From: Chryseobacterium gleum
Lineage (GTDB): Bacteria; Bacteroidota; Bacteroidia; Flavobacteriales_D; Sanyastnellaceae
Length of the DNA: 19,500 nt
Direction: 5' to 3'
Assembly: GCA_945883885.1 (NCBI GenBank)
Contig: CAMCYM010000004.1
Coordinates: 1 to 19,500 of the forward strand
Shown: piece after piece, positions 1 through 7,899 of the stretch
Numbering within the stretch: the stretch's first letter is position 1
Layout: each line of letters begins with the position of its first letter
Made by a program: the position numbers and the translations under genes
Notes under the pieces: model-generated
The model's database searches: none
What the model was told of the DNA's origin: nothing
Seen by the model: only the letters and a program-made list of their open reading frames with translations

Positions 1-64
1 GTACTTCGTGCGGGTGGTGGCCTCAGGTGCTGTCGGATACCCGGCGCGTTGGGTTCGGGAGTGA
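1..64 (+). CDS. 3' end of a plus-strand gene, possibly a T9SS sorting tail
   Basis: Only about 20 codons are inside the window. The reading frame beginning at base 2 gives YFVRVVASGAVGYPARWVRE followed by TGA at 62-64. The pattern of an aromatic residue, then alternating hydrophobic and basic residues, then a basic last few residues resembles the final beta strands of the type IX secretion C-terminal sorting domain common in Bacteroidota. That would mark a secreted or surface protein. The evidence is short, and another frame (1-72) is also open, so this is a suggestion. The gene would be convergent with the minus-strand gene ending at 282, consistent with a terminator between them. Confidence 0.35.
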   Translation, partial: YFVRVVASGAVGYPARWVRE

Positions 65-124
65 AGCACTGAGTAGGGGCGTGAACGCTGCTGCAGGCCG
101 CGTGCGGGTTGCCGCAGGCATCGA

Positions 125-201
125 CTCCACGGTGGCCCCGGAACGTGGAGCCTCGGGGATCTAGGGGCACAGATGTGCCGTAGGGGGCGTCCGGATGGAC
201 G
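125..201. other. Cluster of three small perfect stem-loops
   Basis: Three inverted repeats follow one another in the gap between convergent genes: CTCCACG (125-131) with CGTGGAG (144-150); GGCAC (166-170) with GTGCC (175-179); CGTCC (188-192) with GGACG (197-201). The last two have tetraloops (AGAT and GGAT). None is followed by a T-run on either strand. They could be a structured 3' UTR of the left-hand gene or a small RNA. I do not recognise tmRNA, SRP RNA, RNase P RNA or 6S RNA signatures here. Confidence 0.35.
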
Positions 202-225
202 TGCTCGCTTGACGGAGGAAGGCAT

Positions 226-256
226 GAAAAAACCCCGCCGGAGGGGCGAGGTTTTC
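226..256 (-). terminator. Rho-independent terminator, probably bidirectional
   Basis: On the minus strand an 11-bp stem with one mismatch (AAAACCTCGCC pairing with GGCGGGGTTTT) closes a short loop. The stem runs into six consecutive T residues (complement of A227-A232). It lies about 26 bp past the stop of the minus-strand gene ending at 282. On the plus strand the same hairpin ends in four T residues, so it may also stop transcription from the gene ending at 64. Confidence 0.8.
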
Positions 257-281
257 TCGGGGTGTTAGGAGGGAAGGGCGC

Positions 282-713
282 TTAGGGCTTCGAGCCGAGC
301 AGGACGGTCAAGCAGCCTTCGTGCAAGATGGCCGCCTTTGAAGCGGGGACGGCGACGCGCACCATGAGCTGCTGTGTCGTGGCCATCTTGAAGTCGACGT
401 AGGTCTTACCGTTTGCGTGGTCGCTGCTGAACAGCAGCTTGCCGCGCGTATCGAAGATGTCGAAATTCACTTTGCCGAGGACGGGGTGGGCACACACGTT
501 CACGCGGTAGTCCCGTCCGCCGAGGAAGGTGAGCATCAGCTCGGCTTCGTCGCCGGGGATGAGGATGGCGCTGTTGTAGTTGTCGTTTGCGACATAGCCC
601 TCGAGCGGGCCCATGCAGTTCTTTTTTGTGAACGTACGGCACTGGGCGGAGCCAGAAACCGCCAAAGCGCATGCAGCGGCGAAGAGTAGGAAGTGCTTCA
701 TGGTGCGGTTCAT
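282..713 (-). CDS. Small secreted cysteine-containing protein, function unknown
   Basis: This encodes 143 residues. A Sec signal peptide is plain: a basic start, then the hydrophobic run FLLFAAACALAVSG, then a likely cleavage around residues 23-24. The mature part has four cysteines (25, 33, 74, 134), enough for two disulfides. It looks beta-rich, with stretches such as NFDIFDTRGKLLFSS and a C-terminal GCLTVLLG. I recall similar short exported proteins in Bacteroidota but know no named function. The start at 713 overlaps the upstream stop as ATGA, which favours coupled translation; an internal ATG at 701 (MKHFLLF) would give an equally good signal peptide. The gene is last in its run and is followed by a strong terminator. 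It is probably periplasmic or surface located; this is inference from the signal peptide and the lipoprotein neighbour. Confidence 0.8.
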   Translation of the reverse strand: MNRTMKHFLLFAAACALAVSGSAQCRTFTKKNCMGPLEGYVANDNYNSAILIPGDEAELMLTFLGGRDYRVNVCAHPVLGKVNFDIFDTRGKLLFSSDHANGKTYVDFKMATTQQLMVRVAVPASKAAILHEGCLTVLLGSKP

Positions 714-1624
714 TGGATCAGGGTGGCACGGACTTTTGCAACTGCGGCGGCGATGTTTGCAAGCGTCGCATCGTCTGCGGTGTAGGTCGGGCCGCCGCCG
801 ATGACGAAGGTGCCGTCTTCGCTTTGGGTCGCCTCAGGCGACCCGTCCGTTTCCTTCACTTGCGCGAAGGCTTGCTCGATCGGTGCCATCGCGGTCAACA
901 GCGCGGTGAGCTCCGGAGTTGCTTCGTAGCTCTTGCACAGGCGCATGACGTCGTCGAGCACGATTTTCTGCTCTGCGATGCGGGCCTTCAGGTCGGCGGG
1001 TGCCTTCTTCATCGTCCGCGTGGCGAGGTACATGCCCTCCACCCAGCCGGCTGCCACCACGAGCCCGGCCAAATCTTCCGTCCCGTTTTCCTTGAGGCGT
1101 TCGTTCACATCGTAGAAGGCCGAGGAGATGAGGTCGATGAGCGCATCCCGATCGGTGCGGTTTGCATTCGCTTGGGCCATGACCTCGTCCGTCAGCACAT
1201 CACTGATTCCGAGGGAATTGCTCAACTGCTTCACGGTTGCGAGGTATTCGAGCGAAGCGGCATTCTGCTCAAACATCGTCGCGTAGCTCAAATCTGCGCC
1301 GTACACCCCGAGGTTGATGGCTTGGCGGTCGCTCGTGGTGTACTTCGTCGCGTTCGAGCTGGGATTCAAGGCCTTCGCGTCGAACGATGCCCCGGCGCGC
1401 TTGACCATGTCGGCGATTTCCATCGGCGAAGGAGCCGCATGGAAGATCTCTTTCAACGCATCCGTCCGGGTAGCAGCTCCCATTCCTTCCGGATCGAGGG
1501 AGTCAGCTGCGGCAGCGGCGGTGTCCGTTTCAGCGTCGTTGCCGTTCCCGCATCCGGCGAGAACGAGCAGCCCGATGCTTCCGAGGACCGGCAGCATGCG
1601 GAGGGAAAAAGGGTGTACACGCAT
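710..1624 (-). CDS. Lipoprotein of unknown function, about 304 residues
   Basis: The start at 1624 gives MRVHPFSLRM, a hydrophobic segment, and a lipobox LVLAGC near residues 21-26, so the mature protein should be lipidated at that cysteine. After an Ala/Asp-rich linker the body is mostly helical. It contains the stretches SPMEIADMVKRAG, KYTTSDRQAINLGVYGADL and YATMFEQNAASLEYL. These resemble a recurrent, unnamed Bacteroidota lipoprotein family that I remember without a DUF number. There is no catalytic motif I can point to. The reading frame is open further upstream (to 1855) but that part overlaps polA and reads as low-complexity Arg/Trp, so I reject it. An internal ATG at 1597 is an alternative start. 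The stop overlaps the next start (ATGA at 710-713), so the two envelope proteins are probably made together. Confidence 0.82.
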   Translation of the reverse strand: MRVHPFSLRMLPVLGSIGLLVLAGCGNGNDAETDTAAAAADSLDPEGMGAATRTDALKEIFHAAPSPMEIADMVKRAGASFDAKALNPSSNATKYTTSDRQAINLGVYGADLSYATMFEQNAASLEYLATVKQLSNSLGISDVLTDEVMAQANANRTDRDALIDLISSAFYDVNERLKENGTEDLAGLVVAAGWVEGMYLATRTMKKAPADLKARIAEQKIVLDDVMRLCKSYEATPELTALLTAMAPIEQAFAQVKETDGSPEATQSEDGTFVIGGGPTYTADDATLANIAAAVAKVRATLIQ

Positions 1625-1724
1625 GGAAGTAGATTCAGTTTGGCAGCCAAATTCCGACCGACCACCCCCGCATCCCTCCGCTCCTCGCGGAAGTTCTGCA
1701 CGTCCCGATGTGAGGATTCTTGCC

Positions 1725-4592
1725 TTATCCGTGCGCCTCCAGCCAGCTTTCCCCCGTCGCCATGTCCACCACGAGCGGCACCTCGAGTTGCACCGCGTGC
1801 TCCATCGCCTCGCGCACCACGACCTGTACCTGCTCCAGCTCTTCGCGGGGCACATCGAAGACGAGTTCGTCGTGCACTTGCAAGATCATCTTCGTCTTCC
1901 ATCCTTCCTCTTGTAGCCGCTGGGCACAGCGCACCATCGCCACCTTGATGATGTCCGCTGCCGACCCCTGGATGGGGGCGTTGACCGCGTTCCGTTCAGC
2001 AAATGCACGCACCGTGGCGTTGTTCGAATGCAGGTCGGGCAGGTACCTGCGGCGCCCGAGCACCGTCTCCGCGTATCCGCATTCCCGGGCGCGGGCGACA
2101 CATTCCGTGGTAAATGCCTGCAGCGTGGGAAATTGCTCGAAGTAGGCGTCGATGATGGCCTTTGCCTCTTTCCGCGAAATGCCGAGCACCCCGGCGAGCC
2201 CGAAGGCCCCTTGGCCGTACAGGATGCCGAAGTTTACGGCCTTCGCCTTGCTGCGCATGTCGCGGTCCACATCGGCGAGGGCGACACCGAAGACCCGGGC
2301 AGCCGTAGCCGTGTGGATGTCGTGGCCCGAAGCAAAGGCCTCCACGAGCCCGGGATCCTTGCTCAGCGATGCCGCGATGCGGAGTTCGACTTGGCTGTAG
2401 TCGGCGGCGAGCAGCACGTGCGCGTCGTCGCTGGGGACGAAAGCCTTGCGGATCGAGCGGCCGTCTTCGGTGCGGATGGGGATGTTTTGGAGGTTCGGAT
2501 CGGTGCTGCTCAACCGGCCGGTGGCGGCCACGGCTTGCATGTAATCCGTGTGGATGCGTCCGGTCCGGGGCACGACCATGCGCGGCAGCGGCTCGATGTA
2601 CGTGCTGAGCAGCTTGCGCAACTTGCGGTATCGCAGCACATCACCGACGATGGGGTGCTGGGATGCGAGCTTCTGCAGGACGTCTTCACCGGTCGGGTCG
2701 GCGCCGGTTGTGTTCGGTTTTTCGTTCGGCGTGAGACCCAGGTGACCGAAGAGGATGTCGCTGAGTTGCTTCGGGCTGTCGAGGTTGAATTCTTTTCCGG
2801 CTGCGCTGTGGATGCGGGCGGTGAGCTCCGCCACCCGCCCGGCCAAATCCTCTCCGGAAGCGGCCAGCTGCTGAACATCTAAGCGCACACCCGTCAACTC
2901 CATGTCCGCCAAGACCAGGACGAGCGGGCATTCCACTTCCTCGAGGAGCTGAAGTGCCCCGGCGGATTCGAGCTGCGGCAGGAGCCGGTCGCGCAGCTGC
3001 CAGGCCACGTCGGCATCTTCGCACGCATACGCCGTGAGTCCAGCCGGGTCGAGGTCGGCCATGGACCGCTGGTCCTTGCCCTTCGGACCGATGAGGTCCT
3101 CGATGGGAATGGGCCGGTACCCGAGTTCGGTTTCTGCCACCCGGTCGAGTTTGTGGGAGGTCTCGGGCTGAAGCAGATAATGCGCCAGCATGGTGTCCCA
3201 CAGCCGGCATCCGATGTGGAGGCCATGGAGCGCGCAGATTTTCAGGTCAAACTTGAGGTTGTGGCCCACGAGCGTCCGGCCTGGATCTGCGAGGATGGGG
3301 CGCACGGCGTCGATGAGGCCATTCACGTCCCAGTGCGCCGTTTGCGCCGGCACCCACCACGCTTGGCCGGCGGCCGTCGCGAACGACATGCCGACCAGGG
3401 AGCTGGAGAAAGGGTCGAGGCCCGAAGTCTCCGTATCGAAGGCGACCGCATCGGCGGCAGCGAGTGTGCCGAGGAGGGCTTCCAAGGTGGCCGGCGTGTC
3501 GACGAGGGCATAGGTATGCGGGACGTCGTGGAGTCCGAGGAAGCGCTCGGAGGGGGCGGGATCCTCGGCCACCAGCGGCAGGACTTCCGGGGCGGGAGCG
3601 GCGGCCGCGGCGGGAGGGGCGTCGAAGAGGCCGAGTTGGCCGTGGCGACTCGGGGCTGGGGCCGGGGCTGCGGGGGCGGTCGCGGCGGCCGTTTGGCCGA
3701 GAAACTCCACGTTCACACGCTGAAGCAACGTCCTGAATTCCAGCTCCTCCATCACATCGCGCACCTGATCCGCGTGCGGACTGCCCACCTGCATCTGCGT
3801 GTACGGGATGTCGCACGGCACGTCCAGCCGGATGGTCGCCAGCTCGCGCGAGAGCCGGGCGAGGTCGGCGTGCTGCTCCACGCGCTCCCGGGCCTTGCCC
3901 TTCAACTCGTGGGCGTGGGCAATGAGGCCCTCGATATCGCCATACTTCTTCAGGTACTCGGCGGCCGTCTTCGGCCCCACGCCGGGGATGCCGGGGATGT
4001 TGTCCACGCTGTCGCCCATCAGGCCGAGGAGGTCGATTACCTGCTCGGGTCGCTCGATGTCGAAGCGGGCGCATACCTCTGCCGGGCCCCAAACCTCCGC
4101 ATCGCCCCCGCCTTTCGCCGGTTTGTAGATGCGAACCCGGTCGGTCACGAGTTGGCCGAAGTCCTTGTCCGGCGTCATCATGTACACATCAAACCCCTCT
4201 GCGGCAGCCCGGTGCGCGACGCACCCGATGAGATCGTCTGCCTCGAACCCCTCTGCCATCAGCACAGGCACGTCGAGTGCTTCGAGGAGCTTCATGATCC
4301 ACGGCACCGAGCGGCGGATGTCCTCCGGCGTTTCGTCCCGGTTTGCCTTGTATTCGGGGTACATGGCCGTTCGGAAGGTGTCGCCCGGCGCATCGAACAC
4401 CACGGCGAGGTGGGACGGCCGTTCGTTGCGGAGCACCTCGAGCAGGGCCGTGGTAAATCCGAAGACCGCGCTCGTATTGAACCCTTTCGAGTTCACCCGA
4501 GGATTCTTGATGAAGGCGTAGTATGCCCTGAAAATCAAAGCATACGCGTCGAGCAGGAAGAGTTTCCGGTCAGAGGGGGGCGTGAGGGTCAT
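1725..4592 (-). CDS. polA: DNA polymerase I
   Basis: A full-length family A polymerase of 955 residues acting in DNA repair and Okazaki fragment processing. The 5'-3' exonuclease domain (about 5-290) shows LLDAYALIFRAYYAF, FEADDLIG, TPDKDFGQL and GDSVDNIPGIPGVGPKTA. An Ala/Pro-rich linker spans about 300-350. The 3'-5' exonuclease domain keeps its acidic residues: DTET at 386, NLKFD with Asp449, and YACED with Asp526, so proofreading should be active. The polymerase domain has DPNLQNIPIRT (about 698), DYSQVELR (731), KAVNFGILYGQG (about 785) and QVHDELVFDV (905). I chose ATG at 4592 (MTLTPPSDRKLF) because similarity begins there; ATG at 4625 would add 11 basic residues. The start lies inside the end of the DUF2480 gene (23-bp overlap), indicating co-transcription. 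Confidence 0.97.
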   Translation of the reverse strand: MTLTPPSDRKLFLLDAYALIFRAYYAFIKNPRVNSKGFNTSAVFGFTTALLEVLRNERPSHLAVVFDAPGDTFRTAMYPEYKANRDETPEDIRRSVPWIMKLLEALDVPVLMAEGFEADDLIGCVAHRAAAEGFDVYMMTPDKDFGQLVTDRVRIYKPAKGGGDAEVWGPAEVCARFDIERPEQVIDLLGLMGDSVDNIPGIPGVGPKTAAEYLKKYGDIEGLIAHAHELKGKARERVEQHADLARLSRELATIRLDVPCDIPYTQMQVGSPHADQVRDVMEELEFRTLLQRVNVEFLGQTAAATAPAAPAPAPSRHGQLGLFDAPPAAAAAPAPEVLPLVAEDPAPSERFLGLHDVPHTYALVDTPATLEALLGTLAAADAVAFDTETSGLDPFSSSLVGMSFATAAGQAWWVPAQTAHWDVNGLIDAVRPILADPGRTLVGHNLKFDLKICALHGLHIGCRLWDTMLAHYLLQPETSHKLDRVAETELGYRPIPIEDLIGPKGKDQRSMADLDPAGLTAYACEDADVAWQLRDRLLPQLESAGALQLLEEVECPLVLVLADMELTGVRLDVQQLAASGEDLAGRVAELTARIHSAAGKEFNLDSPKQLSDILFGHLGLTPNEKPNTTGADPTGEDVLQKLASQHPIVGDVLRYRKLRKLLSTYIEPLPRMVVPRTGRIHTDYMQAVAATGRLSSTDPNLQNIPIRTEDGRSIRKAFVPSDDAHVLLAADYSQVELRIAASLSKDPGLVEAFASGHDIHTATAARVFGVALADVDRDMRSKAKAVNFGILYGQGAFGLAGVLGISRKEAKAIIDAYFEQFPTLQAFTTECVARARECGYAETVLGRRRYLPDLHSNNATVRAFAERNAVNAPIQGSAADIIKVAMVRCAQRLQEEGWKTKMILQVHDELVFDVPREELEQVQVVVREAMEHAVQLEVPLVVDMATGESWLEAHG

Positions 4593-5121
4593 GGCCCTTC
4601 GAAGGTACCGCCTTTCCTTCGCCACGGCTCGCCTTGAAAATGGGGACGGTGCTGCACGGTTCCCCGTACATCAACGACGCCACGACGGGCCTGAGACGCG
4701 TCGCCCACCGCGCCAGCGCCTCGGGCCCACCGGCATCTGCGCACCCTTTGATGACCACCCGGGCCCCGGCCAGCGCCGCCAAATCCGCCCGGTCGATGGC
4801 TTCCAGCACCAGCTCCCGCCGCACCGCGTCAGGCCGGCCGGTCCGGACTTCCGCTCCGCAGTCCTGCAGCGCCACCGCGGCGAGCATCCATGCCCAGTCC
4901 GGCACCACGGCGTCCGCGCTGCAATACAGCGCCACGACTGCTCCGTCCATCCGAGGCAATCCGCCCAGGGCCTCCCGAAAAGCCGCTTCCCGGAGGATCA
5001 GCCCCCCTTCCAGCAACTCCGCGAGATCAAAGGCGCGTGGTACGGGAACGCGGGCAAACTCCGCCGCATCCCACTGGACGATGCCGCTCGCTTCGACGCG
5101 GTTGACGATGCCGTCGCTCAT
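4570..5121 (-). CDS. DUF2480 family protein
   Basis: This encodes 183 residues with hallmarks of DUF2480, a Bacteroidota family of unknown function. The N-terminus reads MSDGIVNRVEASGIVQWD; then come LYCSADAVVPDWAWML (65-80), VVIKGCAD (122-129) and SLMYGEPCSTVPIF (149-162). The conserved Cys residues at 67, 127 and 156 could be functional, but no activity is known to me. There is no signal peptide or membrane segment, so it is probably cytoplasmic. About 20 residues after the conserved core (from KASRGEG) form an unconserved-looking tail that overlaps the start of polA. The start codon overlaps the dxs stop as ATGA (5118-5121), so it is likely translationally coupled to dxs. An upstream in-frame extension to 5202 lies inside dxs, is Arg/Gly-rich, and was rejected. 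Confidence 0.93.
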   Translation of the reverse strand: MSDGIVNRVEASGIVQWDAAEFARVPVPRAFDLAELLEGGLILREAAFREALGGLPRMDGAVVALYCSADAVVPDWAWMLAAVALQDCGAEVRTGRPDAVRRELVLEAIDRADLAALAGARVVIKGCADAGGPEALARWATRLRPVVASLMYGEPCSTVPIFKASRGEGKAVPSKGHDPHAPL

Positions 5122-7070
5122 GCAAACCGCGGGGCTGCGCGTTCCACGCGGGCCACCAGCGCCTCCGCAGCCGCCACCACGGCCGCGGCGTTGTACCCGC
5201 ACTCGGCGTAGAGTTCCTTCTGCGTGCCGTGCTCGATGTAACGGTCGGGGATGCCCAGCCGGCGCACGTTCGCGCGGTAGCCCCGGTCGCCCATGAACTC
5301 GAGCACAGCGGCCCCGACGCCCCCCGGCAGGCAGCCGTCTTCGAGCGTGATGACCGCGTCGAACTTCGAGAAGACCTCGTGGAGCATCGTCTCGTCGAGG
5401 GGTTTGGCGTACCGCAGGTCGTAGTGTGCGGCGGAGATGCCGCGGAGCGCGAGGTCATCGGCGGCAGCCACCGCTTCGGTGCCGATGGCCCCGATCGACA
5501 GGATGGCTACGTCGGACCCGTCGCGAAGCTTCCGGCCACGGCCGATGGGCAGCGCGGTGAACGGCTGGCGCCACTGCACGATGGACCCCTCGCCACGCGG
5601 GTAGCGGATGGAGAACGGCCCGGAATGCACCTGCGACGCCGTGTACATCAGGTTGCGCAGCTCCACTTCGTCCATGGGTGCGGCCACCACGAGGTGCGGG
5701 ATGCAGCGCATGTAAGCCAAATCATACGCCCCGTGGTGCGTCGGCCCGTCTGCACCCGCCAGTCCGCCGCGGTCGAGGCAGAACACCACGTGCAGGTTTT
5801 GGAGCGCCACGTCGTGGATGACCTGGTCGTAGGCGCGCTGCATGAAGCTCGAGTAGATGTTGCAAAACGGGACCAGCCCTTCGCAGGCCATGCCCGCGCT
5901 GAACGTCACGGCGTGCTGCTCTGCGATGCCTACGTCGAAGGCGCGACCGGGCATCGTGTCGAGCATGAGCTTCAGCGAACAGCCGGTGGGCATGGCCGGA
6001 GTTACGCCGACGATGCGCGGATCGCTTTCCGCCAGTTCGACGACGGTTTCGCCGAAGACGTCCTGGAATTTGGGCGGCACAGGCCGGGTAGCGGCGGACG
6101 TGAGGATCTCGCCCGTCTCTTTGTTGAACAGGCCCGGAGCGTGCCACGTGGTCGGGCTACCGGCCTCGGCCGGCGCATACCCTTTGCCCTTGACCGTCAC
6201 GCAATGCAGCAGCTTCGGTCCGGGGATGTCCTTCAGGTCTTCGAGGATGCGGGCCAAATGCTCCACGTCGTGCCCATCCACAGGCCCGAAATACCTGAAA
6301 TTCAGGGATTCGAAGAGGTTCGACTGCTTGAGCATGGCCGATTTCACGGCGTGCTCCACCTTCTGTGCAATGGCCTGCGCATTCGGCCCAAACTTCGAAA
6401 TGCGGCCCAGCAAGTGCCACACCTCGTCCTTCACCCGGTTGTACGTGTGGCTCGTGGTGATGTCCGTCAGATATTCTTTCAGCGCCCCGACGTTCGGGTC
6501 GATGGACATGCAGTTGTCGTTGAGGATCACCAGCAGGTCGGTGTCCTCGACGCCGCCGTGGTTCATGCCTTCAAACGCAAGCCCAGCGGTCATGGCCCCG
6601 TCCCCGATCACCGCGACATGCTGCCGCTTCGGATAGCCCATCCGCTTGCTTCCCACGGCCATGCCGAGCGCCGCCGAGATGCTCGTGGAACTGTGGCCCA
6701 CGCCGAACGTGTCGTAGGGGCTTTCACTGCGCTTCGGGAAGCCGGAAATGCCTTTGTGCACGCGGTTTGTGGGAAATATGTCGCGCCGTCCGGTGAGGAT
6801 TTTGTGGCCATAGGCCTGGTGGCCTACGTCCCAAACGATGCGGTCGTCCGGGGTGTTGAACACATAGTGCAAGGCCACGGTCAATTCCACCACCCCCAGG
6901 CTGGCACCGAAGTGCCCCCCCTTCTCCGACACGACGTCCACGATGAACTGGCGCAGTTCGTCGGAAATCGCCCGCAAGTCTTCGTGGGTGAACTGGGCCC
7001 GCAGGTCAGCAGGTTCGTGGATGCGGGACAACAGCGGGCCAGCGGGATACGGCTTCATGGGCTCAGGCAT
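5118..7070 (-). CDS. dxs: 1-deoxy-D-xylulose-5-phosphate synthase
   Basis: A 650-residue thiamine-diphosphate enzyme that condenses pyruvate and glyceraldehyde 3-phosphate, the first step of the MEP isoprenoid pathway (also feeding thiamine and pyridoxal synthesis). Features in order: GGHFGASLGVVELT near 51 with the conserved His; GDGAMTAG at 156-163 and NDN at 184-186, together the Mg/ThDP-binding signature; PVDGHD near 263; GIAEQHAVTF at 381-390 with the catalytic Glu384; and CLDRGGLAGADGPTHHGAYD near 431-450. The length matches the family. The start at 7070 (MPEPMKPYP) was kept; ATG at 7058 is an equally possible start four residues in. Its stop overlaps the DUF2480 start. The 85-bp gap upstream separates it from purQ and may carry its own promoter. 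Confidence 0.97.
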   Translation of the reverse strand: MPEPMKPYPAGPLLSRIHEPADLRAQFTHEDLRAISDELRQFIVDVVSEKGGHFGASLGVVELTVALHYVFNTPDDRIVWDVGHQAYGHKILTGRRDIFPTNRVHKGISGFPKRSESPYDTFGVGHSSTSISAALGMAVGSKRMGYPKRQHVAVIGDGAMTAGLAFEGMNHGGVEDTDLLVILNDNCMSIDPNVGALKEYLTDITTSHTYNRVKDEVWHLLGRISKFGPNAQAIAQKVEHAVKSAMLKQSNLFESLNFRYFGPVDGHDVEHLARILEDLKDIPGPKLLHCVTVKGKGYAPAEAGSPTTWHAPGLFNKETGEILTSAATRPVPPKFQDVFGETVVELAESDPRIVGVTPAMPTGCSLKLMLDTMPGRAFDVGIAEQHAVTFSAGMACEGLVPFCNIYSSFMQRAYDQVIHDVALQNLHVVFCLDRGGLAGADGPTHHGAYDLAYMRCIPHLVVAAPMDEVELRNLMYTASQVHSGPFSIRYPRGEGSIVQWRQPFTALPIGRGRKLRDGSDVAILSIGAIGTEAVAAADDLALRGISAAHYDLRYAKPLDETMLHEVFSKFDAVITLEDGCLPGGVGAAVLEFMGDRGYRANVRRLGIPDRYIEHGTQKELYAECGYNAAAVVAAAEALVARVERAAPRFA

Positions 7071-7073
7071 CTA

Positions 7074-7138
7074 GGGGTTCGAGCGTTGCGAACAACGGCA
7101 AATCAACAGCAAAAGTGCACCCGCGGTTCACGAACCCC
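7074..7138. repeat. Inverted repeat framing the purQ-dxs gap
   Basis: GGGGTTCG at 7074-7081 is the exact reverse complement of CGAACCCC at 7131-7138, with 49 bases between. Nested inside are the perfect hairpin 7084-7097 and the near-palindrome GGTTCACGAACC (7125-7136). In a read-through transcript from purQ the outer arms could pair and sequester the region just upstream of the dxs start. No T-run follows, so a simple terminator is unlikely. Confidence 0.4.
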
Positions 7139-7140
7139 AA
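7110..7140 (-). promoter_or_regulatory. Possible promoter of the dxs-DUF2480-polA run
   Basis: On the minus strand a TTG (complement of 7138-7140) is followed after 20 bases by CACTTTTG (complement of 7110-7117). The Bacteroidota pattern is TTG, about 19 bases, then TAnnTTTG, so the -7 box has one mismatch at its first base. The predicted start would leave a leader of roughly 30 bases before dxs, containing a perfect hairpin (CGTTG, CGAA loop, CAACG; 7084-7097). Confidence 0.3.
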
Positions 7141-7155
7141 GCAATCAGTAGACAT

Positions 7156-7848
7156 TCAGGCCGTGACGGCAGTGAGCAGGCCCTTCAGGATGCCAAGCCC
7201 GTCCGTATTTGCGAGGTCAGCACTCGCCGCCCGCTCCGGATGGGGCATCATGCCGTATACGTTGTGGGTGGCGTTGCTCACCCCGGCGATGTGGCCCATG
7301 GATCCGTTCGGGTTCGTCCACGGATGGACTCCGCCCTCCTCGTCGCAGTACCGAAACAGGACCTGGTCTCCGTCTTCCAACGCCTTGAGGCCGTCCACGT
7401 CGAGGGTGTAGTTGCCTTCGCCGTGGGCGATGGGGATGGACAGCGGCGATGCGGGGTCGAGCTCCGCGGTGAGCGGTGCCGTGCGGGATACCGGGAGGAT
7501 GTGCACGTTGCGGCAGATGAACCGGCGGCTTTCGTTGTGCCGCAGGGCACCCGGGAGCAGGCCGGCCTCGCAGAGGATTTGGAACCCATTGCATACGCCT
7601 AACACACGGCCTCCCCGTGCTGCATGGGCGGCGACCGATTCCATGATGGGAGAGAAACGCGCAATGGCACCGCTTCGCAGGTAGTCTCCGTAGCTGAATC
7701 CGCCCGGCAAGACCACGGCATCCACGCCTTGCAAGTCGCGGTCTTTGTGCCACAAGGCAACCACCTGGACGCCCACGCCTTCGCTCAAGGCGTGCACCAT
7801 GTCGCGGTCGCAGTTCGAACCCGGGAAGGTGACGACTCCGATTTTCAT
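7156..7848 (-). CDS. purQ: Phosphoribosylformylglycinamidine synthase, glutaminase subunit
   Basis: A 230-residue class I glutamine amidotransferase that supplies ammonia for conversion of FGAR to FGAM, step four of purine synthesis. The N-terminus KIGVVTFPGSNCDRDM is characteristic of PurQ. The oxyanion-strand motif VVLPGGFSYGDYLRSG (46-60) is present. The nucleophile Cys86 sits in LGVCNGFQIL, and His203 and Glu205 in MMPHPERA complete the triad. A free-standing PurQ implies separate PurL and PurS elsewhere, rather than the large single-chain FGAM synthase. The start at 7848 is chosen because the extra 12 residues of the longer frame precede the conserved start. It lies 51 bp after the DUF6427-like gene and is probably co-transcribed with it. 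Confidence 0.96.
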   Translation of the reverse strand: MKIGVVTFPGSNCDRDMVHALSEGVGVQVVALWHKDRDLQGVDAVVLPGGFSYGDYLRSGAIARFSPIMESVAAHAARGGRVLGVCNGFQILCEAGLLPGALRHNESRRFICRNVHILPVSRTAPLTAELDPASPLSIPIAHGEGNYTLDVDGLKALEDGDQVLFRYCDEEGGVHPWTNPNGSMGHIAGVSNATHNVYGMMPHPERAASADLANTDGLGILKGLLTAVTA

Positions 7849-7899
7849 GGCTGCAAGTTCGGGCATTCCCCCGGTTTCTGCCACCCCGTATCCGCCGCT

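Noticed and set aside
100..256. tmRNA, SRP RNA, RNase P RNA or tRNA in the left gap
   Set aside because: No tRNA-like acceptor end, no SRP GGAA-tetraloop domain and no RNase P core motif could be found on either strand.
671..1948. A 425-codon plus-strand open frame opposite the lipoprotein and the end of polA
   Set aside because: It crosses two real genes and an intergenic gap and reads as low-complexity Arg/Ser/Pro at its end.
3153..4637. A 494-codon plus-strand open frame opposite polA
   Set aside because: Antisense to intact exonuclease motifs of polA; no motif of its own.
5229..7151. A 640-codon plus-strand open frame opposite dxs
   Set aside because: It lies antisense to an unmistakable dxs, is His/Arg/Gln-rich without any recognisable motif, and is explained by the GC-rich codon bias of the real gene.
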